This document shows, piece after piece, positions 16,909 to 25,570 of a stretch of 64,000 nt of DNA. Made by a program: the position numbers and the translations under genes. Positions within the stretch are counted from its first letter, which is position 1; each line of letters opens with the position of its first letter. Source of the DNA: Azotobacter chroococcum (GTDB taxonomy: Bacteria; Pseudomonadota; Gammaproteobacteria; Pseudomonadales; Pseudomonadaceae); contig NZ_SMMU01000020.1 of the NCBI RefSeq assembly GCF_004339665.1, positions 1 to 64,000 of the forward strand, read 5' to 3'. The notes beneath the pieces were generated by a model that was not told the DNA's origin, made no database searches, and worked only from the letters and a program-made list of their open reading frames with translations.

Positions 16909-17703
16909 TCACTCGATCACCGGCGTGGGCGCGGCCCGCCGGCGGCCGGCCGGCTGGACCAGGGCGCCGGCACCGCCGGCGCAATCGCTCTCGCAGATGC
17001 TGTTGTCGGGATTGCAGCCCTCGTAGAACTGCTGCTGGCTGCCGGCGGCGACCAGCCCGCCCGCCTCGACCCTCTTCTCCAGCGAGTCGATGCGCTCCAG
17101 CAGGCAGGCGATCGCCTTGCCGACCGGGTCGGGAATCAGATGGTGATCGAGGTCGATGCCGTAGGGATTGAGCTGGCCGGCCTCGCGCAGCTTGACCACC
17201 TTGCCGGGAATGCCAACCACCGTGCAGCCCTCGGGCACATCCTGGACCACCACCGAGTTGGCGCCGACCCGGGCATTGGCGCCGATGGTGATCGGGCCGA
17301 GGATCTTCGCCCCGGCACCAACCAGCACACCGTCGCCCAGGGTCGGATGACGCTTGCCCTTGCGCCAGCTGGTGCCGCCCAGGGTGACGCCGTGGTAGAG
17401 AGTCACGTCCCGACCGATCTCGGCGGTCTCGCCGATCACCACGCAGGCGCCGTGGTCGATGAAGAAGCGCGCACCGATGACGGCCCCGGGATGGATGTCG
17501 ACGTTGCTCACCAGGCGCGCGACGAACGACAGCAGCCGGGCGAGGTAACGCCATTCGGCGCGCCACAGACGATGGGCGAGCCGGTAGAGCATGATCGCGT
17601 GCACGCCTGGATAGGTGGTCAGCACCTCGAAGGTGGTGCGTGCCGCCGGATCGCGCTCGAACACGCAGCGGATGTCTTCACGCCATTGCGCAAGCAGGCT
17701 CAT
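16909..17703 (-). CDS. cysE1: serine O-acetyltransferase, nif-specific CysE1
   Basis: A 264-residue enzyme making O-acetylserine, the committed precursor of cysteine. It boosts cysteine supply for NifS and Fe-S cluster synthesis. The N-terminal helical domain precedes a left-handed beta-helix of hexapeptide repeats ([24 protein letters not shown]...). The catalytic DHG and HGVTLGG loops are present. The C-terminal tail is longer than in a minimal CysE and has Cys-rich [13 protein letters not shown], seen also in Azotobacter. The ATG overlaps the nifV stop as ATGA. Confidence 0.93.
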   Translation of the reverse strand: MSLLAQWREDIRCVFERDPAARTTFEVLTTYPGVHAIMLYRLAHRLWRAEWRYLARLLSFVARLVSNVDIHPGAVIGARFFIDHGACVVIGETAEIGRDVTLYHGVTLGGTSWRKGKRHPTLGDGVLVGAGAKILGPITIGANARVGANSVVVQDVPEGCTVVGIPGKVVKLREAGQLNPYGIDLDHHLIPDPVGKAIACLLERIDSLEKRVEAGGLVAAGSQQQFYEGCNPDNSICESDCAGGAGALVQPAGRRRAAPTPVIE

Positions 17704-18854
17704 GCCATTCCTCCTGCCGCCAGTTCGGCAGTCCCCTGCTCGCACAGCTGGCGATAGAAGTCCTCCAGCTCGGCAGCCTGCGGGCTGCGCTTGGTGCGGG
17801 TGGAGAAGGCGCGGATGCGGCCGAGCAATGCCTGGCTCTGCCAGTCGGCCAGCTCGATGCCCAGCTCGCGGTAGCTGTTGCGCACCATGTGCGCGCCGGA
17901 ATGCTTGCCCAGCACCAGGCTGTGACTACGGCCAAGCTCGTCGGGATTCAGTCCCTCGTAGTTGCGCCGGTGCTTGAGCAGCCCGTCGACGTGGATGCCG
18001 GCCTCGTGGGTGAACACCCCGGCACCGACCACGCTCTTCTGCCAGGCCACCTGACGCCCCGAGGCCCGCTCGACCAGCGCCGAGATGGCCGGGATGCCGC
18101 GGGTGTCGATGCCGGTGTCGATGCCGTGGAGGTTCTTGAGCGCCAGCACGCACTCTTCCAGCGCGGCGTTGCCGGCACGCTCGCCGAGCCCGTTGACCGT
18201 GGTGTTGATATGGGTCGCCCCGCCCATCACCGCCGCCAGGGTGTTGGCGGTGGCCAGCCCGAAATCATCGTGGGCGTGCACCTCCAGCTCCACATCCAGG
18301 CGCTGGCGGAGGAAACGGAAGCGGTCGAGCATGCCGAACGGCTCCATCACCCCGACGGTATCGGCGAAGCGCAGGCGGCGGGCGCCGGCGGCCTGCGCCA
18401 CCGCCCCCACCCGCACGATGAAGTCCTGATCCGCCCGCGAGGCGTCCTCGCAGCCCAGGCACACCTCGAGCCCGGCCATGCGCGCCTCGCTGACCAGCCG
18501 GGCGACCTCGCCCAATGCCCAGTCGCGATCACGATTGAGCTTGTGGCGCAGCATCAGGTCGGAGATCGGCAGCGACAGGTCGACCATGGTCACCCCGGTG
18601 GAGCGCGCGGCCGAGAGGTCGAAGTCGCACAGCCGGCACCAGGCCAGCAGGCGCGACGACAGGCCGAGGCCGGCAATGGCGCGCATCACCTCGCGCTCCT
18701 CCTCGCCCATGCTGGGAATGCCGATCTCCAGCTCCGGCACGCCCAGCTCGGCGAGCGCGCGCGCGATGGCGATCTTCTCGTCGGCATTGAAGGCGACCCC
18801 GGCACTCTGTTCGCCGTCACGCAGGGTGGTGTCGTCGATGATCACGCTAGCCAT
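17700..18854 (-). CDS. nifV: NifV, homocitrate synthase
   Basis: A 384-residue enzyme that condenses acetyl-CoA and 2-oxoglutarate to R-homocitrate, the organic ligand of FeMo-cofactor. The active-site opening [17 protein letters not shown] covers residues 6-22. The metal ligands lie in [17 protein letters not shown] and the conserved [15 protein letters not shown] loop is present. The start at 18854 (MASVIIDD) agrees with the A. vinelandii protein; an ATG 15 bp earlier is less likely. A 76-bp spacer with a hairpin separates it from nifS. Confidence 0.96.
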   Translation of the reverse strand: MASVIIDDTTLRDGEQSAGVAFNADEKIAIARALAELGVPELEIGIPSMGEEEREVMRAIAGLGLSSRLLAWCRLCDFDLSAARSTGVTMVDLSLPISDLMLRHKLNRDRDWALGEVARLVSEARMAGLEVCLGCEDASRADQDFIVRVGAVAQAAGARRLRFADTVGVMEPFGMLDRFRFLRQRLDVELEVHAHDDFGLATANTLAAVMGGATHINTTVNGLGERAGNAALEECVLALKNLHGIDTGIDTRGIPAISALVERASGRQVAWQKSVVGAGVFTHEAGIHVDGLLKHRRNYEGLNPDELGRSHSLVLGKHSGAHMVRNSYRELGIELADWQSQALLGRIRAFSTRTKRSPQAAELEDFYRQLCEQGTAELAAGGMA

Positions 18855-18899
18855 GGCTTTCTCCAACAACTCGGGCGGGGCTCCCCGCGGGGGCGGTTT

Positions 18900-18922
18900 C
18901 CTGCGGGATGCGCTCCCGCAGG
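18900..18922 (-). repeat. hairpin in the nifS-nifV spacer
   Basis: Perfect 8-bp inverted repeat CCTGCGGG / CCCGCAGG around a 7-nt loop, directly after the nifS stop. No T tract follows, so it is more likely an mRNA-stabilising or attenuating structure than a terminator. Confidence 0.5.
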
Positions 18923-18930
18923 GCGGCGGC

Positions 18931-20139
18931 TCAGCCGTAGACCGGCGCGAAGGCCTTGCCCGGATCTTCCACCGGACCGTTGCCGCTCCAGTAGGGCGAC
19001 AGCTTGCGCAGCTGGGCCACGATCGGCGGCACTTCGCGGATCACCCGGTCGATCTCCTCCTCGGTGGTGTAGCGCGACAGGGAGAAACGCACGGTGCCGT
19101 GGGCGGCGGTGTAGGGAATGTCCATGGCGCGCATCACGTGGGAGGGCTCCAGGGAGCCGGAGGTGCAGGCCGAGCCGCTGGAGGCGGCGATGCCGACCTT
19201 GTTCAGCAGCAGCAGGATGGCCTCGCCCTCGATGTACTCGAACGCGATGTTGGCGGTGTTGGGCAGGCGGTTGTCCGGGTCGCCGGTGACGAAGGCGTGG
19301 GGCACGACGGCGAGGATGCCGGCCTCCAGCTTGTCGCGCAGGCGCTTGACCTCGGTGTTCTCGTGCTCCATGAAGGCCAGCGCGCGCTCGGCGGCCACGC
19401 CCATGGCGATGATCGAGGCGGCGTTCTCGGTGCCGGCCCGGCGGCCGCGCTCCTGGTGGCCGCCGCGCAGCAGCGGACGGAAGCGGGTGCCGCGGCGCAG
19501 GTAGAGCACGCCGACGCCCTTGGGCGCATGCAGCTTGTGGCCCGACAGCGAGAGCATGTGGATCGACGAGTTCTTCAGGTCGATCGGCACCTTGCCGACG
19601 GCCTGCACGGCGTCGGTGTGGAACATGATGCCGGCCTCGTCGGCCATGCGTGCCATTTCCTCGACCGGGAACAGGGTGCCGGTCTCGTTGTTGGCCCACA
19701 TCACCGACACCACGGCGACGTCGTCGCTCAGCAGGCTGGCGTAGTGGTCCAGATCCAGGCGGCCCTTCTTGTCCACCGGCAGCTTGTGTACGGTGTAGCC
19801 CTCGCTGGCGAGGTAGTCGCACAGGCTCAGCACTGCCGGGTGCTCGACCACGGTGGTGATCACAGTCTTGCGCTCGGGCTGGGCCTTGAGCGCCGAAAGG
19901 ATCGCGGTGGAGTCCGACTCGGTGCCGCAGGAGGTGAAGATGATTTCCGAATCATGCTCGGCGCCGAGCAGCGCCTGCACGCTCTGCCGCGCCTTCTTCA
20001 GCGCCAGGCCGACCTGGTTGCCGAAGCTGTGCAGCGACGAGGGGTTGCCGAACTGCTCGGTGAAGAACGGCAGCATGGCCTGGACGACTTCCTCGTCCAC
20101 CCGAGTGGTGGCGTTGTTGTCGAGATAGACGTCAGCCAT
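18931..20139 (-). CDS. nifS: NifS, cysteine desulfurase
   Basis: A 402-residue pyridoxal-phosphate enzyme. It removes sulfur from cysteine and passes it as persulfide to NifU. The PLP-binding Lys is in [13 protein letters not shown] near residue 202, and the catalytic Cys is in [16 protein letters not shown] near residue 325. Length and motifs are those of group I desulfurases. It follows nifU by a single base, so the two are translationally coupled. Confidence 0.97.
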   Translation of the reverse strand: MADVYLDNNATTRVDEEVVQAMLPFFTEQFGNPSSLHSFGNQVGLALKKARQSVQALLGAEHDSEIIFTSCGTESDSTAILSALKAQPERKTVITTVVEHPAVLSLCDYLASEGYTVHKLPVDKKGRLDLDHYASLLSDDVAVVSVMWANNETGTLFPVEEMARMADEAGIMFHTDAVQAVGKVPIDLKNSSIHMLSLSGHKLHAPKGVGVLYLRRGTRFRPLLRGGHQERGRRAGTENAASIIAMGVAAERALAFMEHENTEVKRLRDKLEAGILAVVPHAFVTGDPDNRLPNTANIAFEYIEGEAILLLLNKVGIAASSGSACTSGSLEPSHVMRAMDIPYTAAHGTVRFSLSRYTTEEEIDRVIREVPPIVAQLRKLSPYWSGNGPVEDPGKAFAPVYG

Positions 20140-20140
20140 G

Positions 20141-21082
20141 TCAGACCTCCATCTGCGCGTGGGCCGCGGCGCTGACCGGGATCACCTTGACGAATTCGCC
20201 GAGCTCCTCGATCAGGCGCTGCTGGATGCCGCCGAGGGTCATGGAGGCCATCTGGCAGCCGGTGCAGGCGCCGGTGAGCTTGACGTAGATGTTCTTGCCG
20301 TCGACATCGATCAGCTCGACATCACCCTTGTCGCGCTGCAGGGTCGGACGAATCGCCGCCAGCACGGTTTCGATGCGGCGGATGCGCTGCAGGTTGCTCA
20401 GCTTCGGCGGTGCCGGCGGAGCCTCCTCGGCCACCGGAGCGGGAGCCGGCTCGGGGGCGAGCACCTTGACCTTCTTCTTGGCCTTGGTCGGCGCAGCGAC
20501 GAAGACCTCGCCACGGGCGGCCAGCTCCTCGCTCAGCACGCGCTCGATGCCCTCATGACAGGCCGAGCAGCCGCCGCCGGCCTTGGTGTAGTTGGTCACG
20601 TCCTCGACGGTGGACAGCTTGTTGGCGCGAATGGTGTCGCGGACCATCACCTCGTCGATGGCGAAGCACTTGCAGATCAGGGCGCCTTCCTCGTGGTCGT
20701 CCTCGAGCTCTTCGCCACGGTAGTTGGCCACGGCGGCCTGCAGGGCTTCGCGGCCCATCACCGAGCAGTGCATCTTCTCCGGCGGCAGGCCGTCGAGGAA
20801 GTCGGCGATGTCCTGGTTGCTGATCTTCAGCGCATCGTCCAGGGTCAGCCCCTTGACCATCTCGGTCAGTGCCGAGGAGGAGGCGATGGCGGAGCCACAG
20901 CCGAAGGTCTGGAAGCCGGCATCCAGGATCACGTCGGTTTCCGGATCCACCTTCAGGGTCAGACGCAGCGCGTCACCGCAGCTCAGCGATCCGACGTCGC
21001 CGATGGCGTTGGCGCCTTCCACGGCTCCGGCATTCTTGGGGTTGTAAAAATGCTCTTTGACTTTTTCCGAATAATCCCACAT
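20141..21082 (-). CDS. nifU: NifU, Fe-S cluster scaffold
   Basis: A 313-residue three-domain scaffold. The N-terminal IscU-like domain has cysteines in LSCGDAL, FGCGSAI and MHCSVMG. The central permanent [2Fe-2S] domain has ICKCFAI and GGCSACHEG. The C-terminal Nfu domain has the CTGC pair ([10 protein letters not shown]). A flexible Ala/Pro-rich linker lies around residues 200-235. It assembles clusters for NifH and NifB/NifEN precursors with NifS. Confidence 0.97.
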   Translation of the reverse strand: MWDYSEKVKEHFYNPKNAGAVEGANAIGDVGSLSCGDALRLTLKVDPETDVILDAGFQTFGCGSAIASSSALTEMVKGLTLDDALKISNQDIADFLDGLPPEKMHCSVMGREALQAAVANYRGEELEDDHEEGALICKCFAIDEVMVRDTIRANKLSTVEDVTNYTKAGGGCSACHEGIERVLSEELAARGEVFVAAPTKAKKKVKVLAPEPAPAPVAEEAPPAPPKLSNLQRIRRIETVLAAIRPTLQRDKGDVELIDVDGKNIYVKLTGACTGCQMASMTLGGIQQRLIEELGEFVKVIPVSAAAHAQMEV

Positions 21083-21146
21083 GTCGGCTTCATCTCCCGG
21101 TGAGTCTTTGGGGGCCGGCCCAGCCGGCGACCTCAGGGTTGCCTAA

Positions 21147-21470
21147 TCAGCAAGCAAAAGACTTGCCACAACCACAGCTGTTGCTGGCATTCGGATTGAC
21201 GAAGGTGAAACCGCTACCTTCCATGCTTTCCACAAAGTCCATGGTCACGCCATTGAGCAGAGGGGCACTGGCGTCGTCGACCAGCAGGGTGATGCCGTCG
21301 CAGTCGATCAGCTGATCGCCTTCGGCACCGGCCTCCTCCAGCTTCAGGCTGTACTTCAGACCGGAGCAGCCACCACCCTCGACCCGGATACGCAAACCGG
21401 CGACCGGCTTGCCAGTGCTGCTGATGAAGCGGGTAACCGCGCTCTTGGCGCTCTCTGTCAGGGTAATCAT
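21147..21470 (-). CDS. iscA: IscA-type Fe-S carrier, nif-specific
   Basis: A 107-residue A-type carrier with the three conserved cysteines: GGCSGLKY near residue 35 and CGCGKSFAC at the end. It is the first gene of the iscA-nifU-S-V operon and has its own sigma-54 promoter 60-70 bp upstream. In Azotobacter this gene is known as iscA(nif). It is proposed to carry Fe-S clusters to targets during nitrogen fixation and is not essential under all conditions. Confidence 0.95.
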   Translation of the reverse strand: MITLTESAKSAVTRFISSTGKPVAGLRIRVEGGGCSGLKYSLKLEEAGAEGDQLIDCDGITLLVDDASAPLLNGVTMDFVESMEGSGFTFVNPNASNSCGCGKSFAC

Positions 21471-21526
21471 CGGCTTGTCTCCTCAAAACTTGGCGGTTGC
21501 ATGCTCAACCTGTCGCAGTTCATCGC

Positions 21527-21542
21527 TGCAACCGGCATGCCA
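21527..21542 (-). promoter_or_regulatory. sigma-54 promoter of iscA-nifU operon
   Basis: On the minus strand TGGCATGCCGGTTGCA has GG and GC exactly 10 bases apart and near-consensus flanks. Predicted transcription start is about 21516, 46 nt before the iscA ATG. Confidence 0.8.
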
Positions 21543-21570
21543 CGCCGCACTTATAAAATTTTTACTTATA

Positions 21571-21583
21571 AATCAATAGCTTA
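21571..21583. promoter_or_regulatory. IHF consensus site, iscA-nifU promoter
   Basis: AATCAATAGCTTA matches WATCAANNNNTTR exactly and lies in an AT-rich stretch between promoter and NifA site. Confidence 0.65.
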
Positions 21584-21635
21584 ACTTTATGCCCAATAGC
21601 CTTTGGCTGTAGCGAACAATACCTGTGGCAATGAA

Positions 21636-21651
21636 TGTCTGATTTCCGACA
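21636..21651. promoter_or_regulatory. NifA upstream activator site, iscA-nifU
   Basis: Exact TGT-N10-ACA centred about 127 bp before the predicted start of iscA transcription. Confidence 0.7.
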
Positions 21652-21711
21652 AGGCTTGTCGGTCTGTCCCGCCGCGGCCCGCCCGACAGCCCGCGGCGCT
21701 CCCCGGAGCGC

Positions 21712-22476
21712 TCAGTCGCCGGCCAGGGCCGCCTCGCTGAAATAGGGGTTGCGATGCAGCTGCGCCGCCCCATAACGGACCACCAGGCAACCGTTGCGCT
21801 CCACCCGCTCGGCCGCACCGAGCAGGCCCTGCTGGCGGATCAGCACGTCGCCCTTGCGCAGCGCCAGGAGGCGCATGGCCTGGCCGCCCGGCGGCTCCTG
21901 GGCGCGCGCCCGCTGCAAACGCACCTCGAGCTGGCGCCAGCACTCCAGACTCGCACCCTCCTCGTGCATCCGCTGCAACTGGCTGGCCAGCGCCGGATTG
22001 CCGGCGAGCAGCCGGCGCAGCGAGCGGCGGCTGTCCAGGTGGCTGCCCGGCTGAACCTTGAGCCCGGCCTCGAGGGGAATCGGCCGCAGGGCGATCAGTA
22101 CACTCAGATGAGGCGCACTGCCCGCCCAGGCATTGCAGGCGAGCAGCCCCGGCGTACCACCGTCCAGGGCATCGATGCCGAGCAGGTAGCTTCTCTCGCC
22201 GGCCAGCATGTTCAGCGGCGCGAGCAGCCGCTCGTGCAGCACCAGACCGAGAATGCCGGCTGCCTGCAGATGAAAGGCGCCGCGCTGGGGCTGCGCCTGC
22301 GGATGGACCTGGCGCTGCCCGCGGGCCGGCTCGCAGCGCAGGCGGTAGGCGGCCACCGCGGCGGCGTGACGGTCGACCAGGCTTTCGGGGAGACAGCCGC
22401 GCAGCAGGACGAAGCCGTCGCGGGCGAAGGCGAAGCTGTCGATCGGCGGTGCGATGGCGGAGCGTGCTTCCAGCAT
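21712..22476 (-). CDS. PhyH-like (phytanoyl-CoA dioxygenase fold) protein lacking visible metal ligands
   Basis: A 254-residue protein resembling the PhyH family of Fe(II)/2-oxoglutarate oxygenases. It opens with FARDGFVLLRGCLPESLV. The mid-region reads LSVLIALRPIPLEAGLKVQPGSH, and the late block GDVLIRQQGLLGAAERV resembles GDvl...llH. I cannot find the HxD iron motif, and the third His expected after GLL is Gly. An active dioxygenase is therefore doubtful. The ATG at 22476 follows GGAGG by 8 bp. A sigma-54 promoter and NifA site lie upstream, so it is probably expressed with nif. Function unknown. Confidence 0.6.
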   Translation of the reverse strand: MLEARSAIAPPIDSFAFARDGFVLLRGCLPESLVDRHAAAVAAYRLRCEPARGQRQVHPQAQPQRGAFHLQAAGILGLVLHERLLAPLNMLAGERSYLLGIDALDGGTPGLLACNAWAGSAPHLSVLIALRPIPLEAGLKVQPGSHLDSRRSLRRLLAGNPALASQLQRMHEEGASLECWRQLEVRLQRARAQEPPGGQAMRLLALRKGDVLIRQQGLLGAAERVERNGCLVVRYGAAQLHRNPYFSEAALAGD

Positions 22477-22585
22477 GATCCTGGACCTCCTGCGGCAATG
22501 GCATGACGGCTCGACACCGGACAGGCCGGACACGGACCGCATGCGTTATATATTTTTATATATCGATAACAACTGACAAACCTGA

Positions 22586-22603
22586 GTGCAAGGACTTTGC
22601 CAA
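22586..22603 (-). promoter_or_regulatory. sigma-54 promoter of the PhyH-like gene
   Basis: Minus strand TTGGCAAAGTCCTTGCAC: GG and GC 10 bases apart, with a perfect TTGCA -12 and TTGGCA -24. Predicted transcription start is about 22576, leaving a 100-nt leader. Confidence 0.7.
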
Positions 22604-22648
22604 TACGTTAAATTACGGAAATTCAGCGGGTTGCGCTGTCTCCCGGCG

Positions 22649-22664
22649 TGTCTGGTTATACACA
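22649..22664. promoter_or_regulatory. NifA-type upstream activator site
   Basis: Exact TGT-N10-ACA centred about 80 bp before the PhyH-like transcription start, in the divergent region shared with the ModC-like gene. No convincing sigma-54 promoter was seen facing the ModC-like gene, and no exact IHF site between this element and the promoter. Confidence 0.6.
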
Positions 22665-22864
22665 AAACTACACATATAAACCGGCCTTGTGCCCTAGCCG
22701 ACAAGCCCTCCGGGAAACCCGCGCCAGCAGGATTGCGAGGGGCGGCCGGCGCCTCCCCGGTATGCCCGGACGCGCCAGCGGCGCTCCGCCCGGCCCCTTC
22801 GCGCCCCTCTGCGAGCAGCCTGCTTCCCTTACCTTTTCCGCCCCCTGGGCACGGGAGACTTCAG

Positions 22865-23941
22865 ATGCCAGAACAGGGCCTAGACGCGCAGCTGCGCCTG
22901 CAGCAGGGCACCTTCCAGCTCGACGCCCGCCTGCAACTGCCGAGTGACGGCATCAGCGTGCTGCTCGGCCGCTCCGGCAGCGGCAAGAGCATCCTGCTGC
23001 GCGCCATCGCCGGACTGGAACGGGCCGAAGGCTTCCTGCGCGTCGGCGGACAGCTCTGGCAGGAAGGCGCCCATTTCCGCCCCAGCCACCTGCGCCCGCT
23101 GGGCTACGTCAGCCAGAGCGGCGAGCTGCTCCCGCACCTGGACGTGCGGGCCAACCTCGAGTTCGGCTACCGGCGCGTACCCCGCGCCCGGCGCCGCCTC
23201 GGCCTCGACGAGGTGGTCGCCCTGTTCGGCCTGGAGACGCTGCTCGGCCAGCATGCCGCGCAGCTTCCCAACAGCCAGCGCCAGCGCGTCGCCATCGCCC
23301 GCGCGCTGCTGACCAGCCCCGACCTGCTGCTGCTCGACGCGCCGCTGGCCGGCCTGGATCGCCACAGCCGGGCGGAAATCCTCCCGCTCCTCGAACAGCT
23401 GCGCGAGCGGCTGCAGATCCCGCTGCTCTACGTCACCGACCGGCAGGACGAAGTCACCCGCCTGGCCGACCACCTGGTGCTGCTGGACAAGGGACAGACG
23501 CTCGCCAGCGGTCCGCCGGAGCGGCTGCTGAGCGATCCGCGCCTGCCGCTCGGCCACCCCGACGAAACCGCAGTGGTGCTCATCGGCCAGGTGGAAAGCC
23601 ATGACCCCCATTACCAGCTGAGCAGCATCCGGGTGCCCGGCGGCACCCTCCGCGTCGCTCTCAGCCGTCTGCCGCCGGGCGCGGAGACGCGGGTGCGCAT
23701 CTTCGCCCGGGACGTGAGCCTCTCCCTCGAGCCGCCGCACAACAGCAGCATTCTCAACACCCTTGAGACACGCATCATCGACCTGTTCCACGAGCACGAC
23801 TCGGCGCGGGTCATGGTGCGCCTGGACCTGGGCAGCGCCTGCATCCTCGCGCGGATCACCCGCCTGTCGGCCGACCGGCTGGAGCTGGCGCCGGAGCGGC
23901 GGGTGTATGCGCAGATCAAGTCGGTGGCGCTGATGGAGTGA
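22865..23941 (+). CDS. ModC-like ABC ATPase with degenerate catalytic motifs and a Mop/TOBE tail
   Basis: A 358-residue protein aligned over its whole length with ModC, the ATPase of the molybdate importer. Walker A is intact (GRSGSGKS, residues 35-42) and so is the Q-loop (YVSQ). The signature LSGGQ/E is LPNSQ (134-138). The catalytic Glu after Walker B is Ala159 (LLDAPLAGLD). The switch His is Asp192 (YVTDRQDE). The C-terminal 120 residues keep the Mop/TOBE repeats that bind molybdate. No modA or modB is nearby. The frame is intact, so it looks like a maintained pseudo-ATPase; a molybdate-sensing or storage role is speculation. The ATG at 22865 follows GGGAG. Confidence 0.75.
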   Translation: MPEQGLDAQLRLQQGTFQLDARLQLPSDGISVLLGRSGSGKSILLRAIAGLERAEGFLRVGGQLWQEGAHFRPSHLRPLGYVSQSGELLPHLDVRANLEFGYRRVPRARRRLGLDEVVALFGLETLLGQHAAQLPNSQRQRVAIARALLTSPDLLLLDAPLAGLDRHSRAEILPLLEQLRERLQIPLLYVTDRQDEVTRLADHLVLLDKGQTLASGPPERLLSDPRLPLGHPDETAVVLIGQVESHDPHYQLSSIRVPGGTLRVALSRLPPGAETRVRIFARDVSLSLEPPHNSSILNTLETRIIDLFHEHDSARVMVRLDLGSACILARITRLSADRLELAPERRVYAQIKSVALME

Positions 23942-23981
23942 GCAAAAATCTGTCGCAATTGCGCCAAGGCGCCTTGGCGAT

Positions 23982-23997
23982 TGTCGCCAACACGACA
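23982..23997. promoter_or_regulatory. NifA upstream activator site, Nif11 gene
   Basis: Exact TGT-N10-ACA centred about 78 bp before the predicted transcription start of the Nif11-like gene. Confidence 0.65.
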
Positions 23998-24009
23998 ACC
24001 ACCCCATAG

Positions 24010-24022
24010 CAAATCATTGATT
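24010..24022. promoter_or_regulatory. IHF consensus site, Nif11 gene
   Basis: CAAATCATTGATT matches YAANNNNTTGATW exactly, between the NifA site and the -24 element. Confidence 0.6.
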
Positions 24023-24041
24023 CACAAGGATTATTTATTGC

Positions 24042-24058
24042 AGGCACTGTGGTTGCAT
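24042..24058 (+). promoter_or_regulatory. sigma-54 promoter of the Nif11-like gene
   Basis: AGGCACTGTGGTTGCAT has GGCAC and TTGCA with GG and GC 10 bases apart. Predicted transcription start is about 24068, 54 nt before the ATG. Confidence 0.75.
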
Positions 24059-24121
24059 AAGGCCAACACCCCCGGATCCGACGACCCGGGATTTCTGCAA
24101 CCATCGAAAAGAGAAACCTGC

Positions 24122-24340
24122 ATGTCCATCAAGGAAATCAAGGCCTTCGCCGAGAAGGCCAAAGCGGACCCGGCCCTCGCCGAAAAACTGAAAACCTGCG
24201 AAAAAGTCCGCGACATCCTCGCCCTGATCAAGGAATCCGGCTTCAGCGTCATCGAGGATGCGCTGTACCCGCCGAACGAGCCGCAGTTCAGCAAGGACCA
24301 GCTGTCGCCGAAGATGGCCAAGGCCCTGCTGCCTGCCTGA
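24122..24340 (+). CDS. Nif11-domain small protein
   Basis: A 72-residue protein with the Nif11 pattern in its first 45 residues: MSIKEIKAFAEKAKADPALAEKL followed by a valine/isoleucine-rich SGFSVIEDALY segment. The C-terminal 25 residues are proline- and lysine-rich. The family was first noted in nitrogen fixers and is best known as the leader region of RiPP precursors elsewhere. No RiPP-modifying enzyme lies nearby and no double-Gly cleavage motif is visible, so a free-standing role is more likely. It has a complete sigma-54/NifA/IHF promoter and its own transcription unit. Confidence 0.8.
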   Translation: MSIKEIKAFAEKAKADPALAEKLKTCEKVRDILALIKESGFSVIEDALYPPNEPQFSKDQLSPKMAKALLPA

Positions 24341-24348
24341 GTCCTTCC

Positions 24349-24369
24349 GCCGGGGCATCACGCCCCGGC
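24349..24369. terminator. hairpin between convergent genes
   Basis: Perfect 8-bp GC-rich inverted repeat GCCGGGGC / GCCCCGGC with a 5-nt loop, located between the stop codons of the Nif11 gene and the convergent minus-strand operon. No strong T tract, but its position suggests a bidirectional terminator. Confidence 0.55.
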
Positions 24370-24383
24370 ACCCATTCCGGCGA

Positions 24384-24815
24384 TCAGCCGAAACCAATCA
24401 GCACCTCGTAGATCCGTCGCAGCAGTTCGCGGTCGAGCCAGGGCATGCCGATGCTCTGCGGCAGCTCGATCCAGCGGGTGCCGGGCGGCGCCGGAGGGAG
24501 CTCGTGCCCGGACAGGGCCGCCAGATAGACTGGCAGAATCTGCCCCGGCACCTCCATGTTCAGCTGGAACTCGCCGACCAGCTCCAGCTGCCAGTCGAGC
24601 GCCATCGCCTCCTGCAGGCTGCGCAGCGCGCTGGCCGGATGGCACTGCACCGGCGCCTCCTGCGCCTCGGCGATCACCGCCAGCCTGGGCAGGGCCTGCG
24701 GCAGCACCACGCCGCCCTCGGTCGGAATCAGAAAGCGCAGCCGCGCGCTCACCGGATGCTTGTGGCAGAGCAGGATCCGCCACGCCAAATCTTCAGGGGT
24801 TTGTTGTTCGTTCAT
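24384..24815 (-). CDS. unrecognised nif-operon protein, 143 residues
   Basis: Last gene of the operon running from the 27073 ferredoxin. The ATG overlaps the preceding stop (ATGA). The protein begins MNEQQTPEDLAWRILLCHKHPVSARL and is mixed alpha/beta in appearance with Trp pairs near the ends. I recognise no family. Its place and coupling argue for a function in nitrogen fixation. The chosen start removes an upstream extension that overlaps the previous gene. Confidence 0.65.
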   Translation of the reverse strand: MNEQQTPEDLAWRILLCHKHPVSARLRFLIPTEGGVVLPQALPRLAVIAEAQEAPVQCHPASALRSLQEAMALDWQLELVGEFQLNMEVPGQILPVYLAALSGHELPPAPPGTRWIELPQSIGMPWLDRELLRRIYEVLIGFG

Positions 24816-25570
24816 GAGTCCAGACCCAACAGGGCATATTCCACCGGCCCGGCGAACAGCCGGGTACCGCCTCCTTCGGCGACCACCTGACACGCGGCCC
24901 GGGCATCCTGTACCCGTACGCCCGCCAGGTAGTTCACCCCGAACCGTCGCCAGTCGTAGATCCACGGCAGACTCGGCCCCATCAGCACCACCTGGGCGTG
25001 CGACGACAGCTCCAGCAGGCGCGGCAGGGTCTTGTTGGCCAGGCTGCTGGCGGTGATGAACACCCAGTCGGCTTCCGGAAGCAGCTGCTCGACAGCCGTA
25101 TCAGGCAGGTCGCCGTCCTGCGGTTCGCGCTCGAAGCAGCGGTACGGCAGGTCCTGCCAGAGCTGCGCGAGCCCCGGATAGTGGCCGATCACCGCGACCT
25201 TCTGCCCGTCCAGACGCGGCCGGAAGTGCTCGAACACGCTCAGGTTGCCGGGCGCCTCGCCGCGCAGCGGCTGGGCCTGGCGCAGACAGGGCGAGGCGCG
25301 GTTGATCACGGCATTGAGCACCGCCAGCCCCACGGCCGACTCGGCAGTGTTCCAGGACCGCAGCCAGGGGTACAGGCGCTCGCAGGCCTGGCCGCCCAGG
25401 GTGCCGGCCCAGCTCAGGGTGCGTGGCACCTGGCGCGGGCCGAAGGCGAAGCCGAGGCTGTCACCGACTTCCGCCAAGGTCCAGCTGAGACCGAGGCAGA
25501 CCCGCTCGACGGGTTCTTCGCGGGCAACGCCGGTGGCATGCTCCAGCAGCCAGTCGTACAGGCCGTTCAT
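24812..25570 (-). CDS. DUF4213/DUF364 protein (putative heavy-metal-chelation fold)
   Basis: A 252-residue protein. The N-terminal half is the DUF4213 (enolase-N-like) domain with SWTLAEVGDSLGFAFGPRQVPRTLSWAGTLGG. The C-terminal half is the DUF364 Rossmann-like domain with VAVIGHYP, DWVFITASSLANKTLPRLLEL and VVLMGPSLPW. Family members have been proposed to handle transition metals or metal-bearing compounds. The start at 25570 overlaps the preceding stop as ATGA. Metal handling for Fe or Mo in nitrogenase assembly is a reasonable inference, not shown. Confidence 0.75.
   Translation of the reverse strand: MNGLYDWLLEHATGVAREEPVERVCLGLSWTLAEVGDSLGFAFGPRQVPRTLSWAGTLGGQACERLYPWLRSWNTAESAVGLAVLNAVINRASPCLRQAQPLRGEAPGNLSVFEHFRPRLDGQKVAVIGHYPGLAQLWQDLPYRCFEREPQDGDLPDTAVEQLLPEADWVFITASSLANKTLPRLLELSSHAQVVLMGPSLPWIYDWRRFGVNYLAGVRVQDARAACQVVAEGGGTRLFAGPVEYALLGLDS

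Noticed and set aside
22665-22864. Nif-type promoter for the ModC-like gene, using the divergent NifA site.
   Set aside because: The only GG-N10-GC spacings on the plus strand here lack both TGGCAC and TTGCA character.
22865-23941. Sequencing error or frameshift as cause of the degenerate ModC motifs.
   Set aside because: The frame is open over the full ModC length and residues between the altered motifs align normally, so three separate substitutions are needed rather than one shift.
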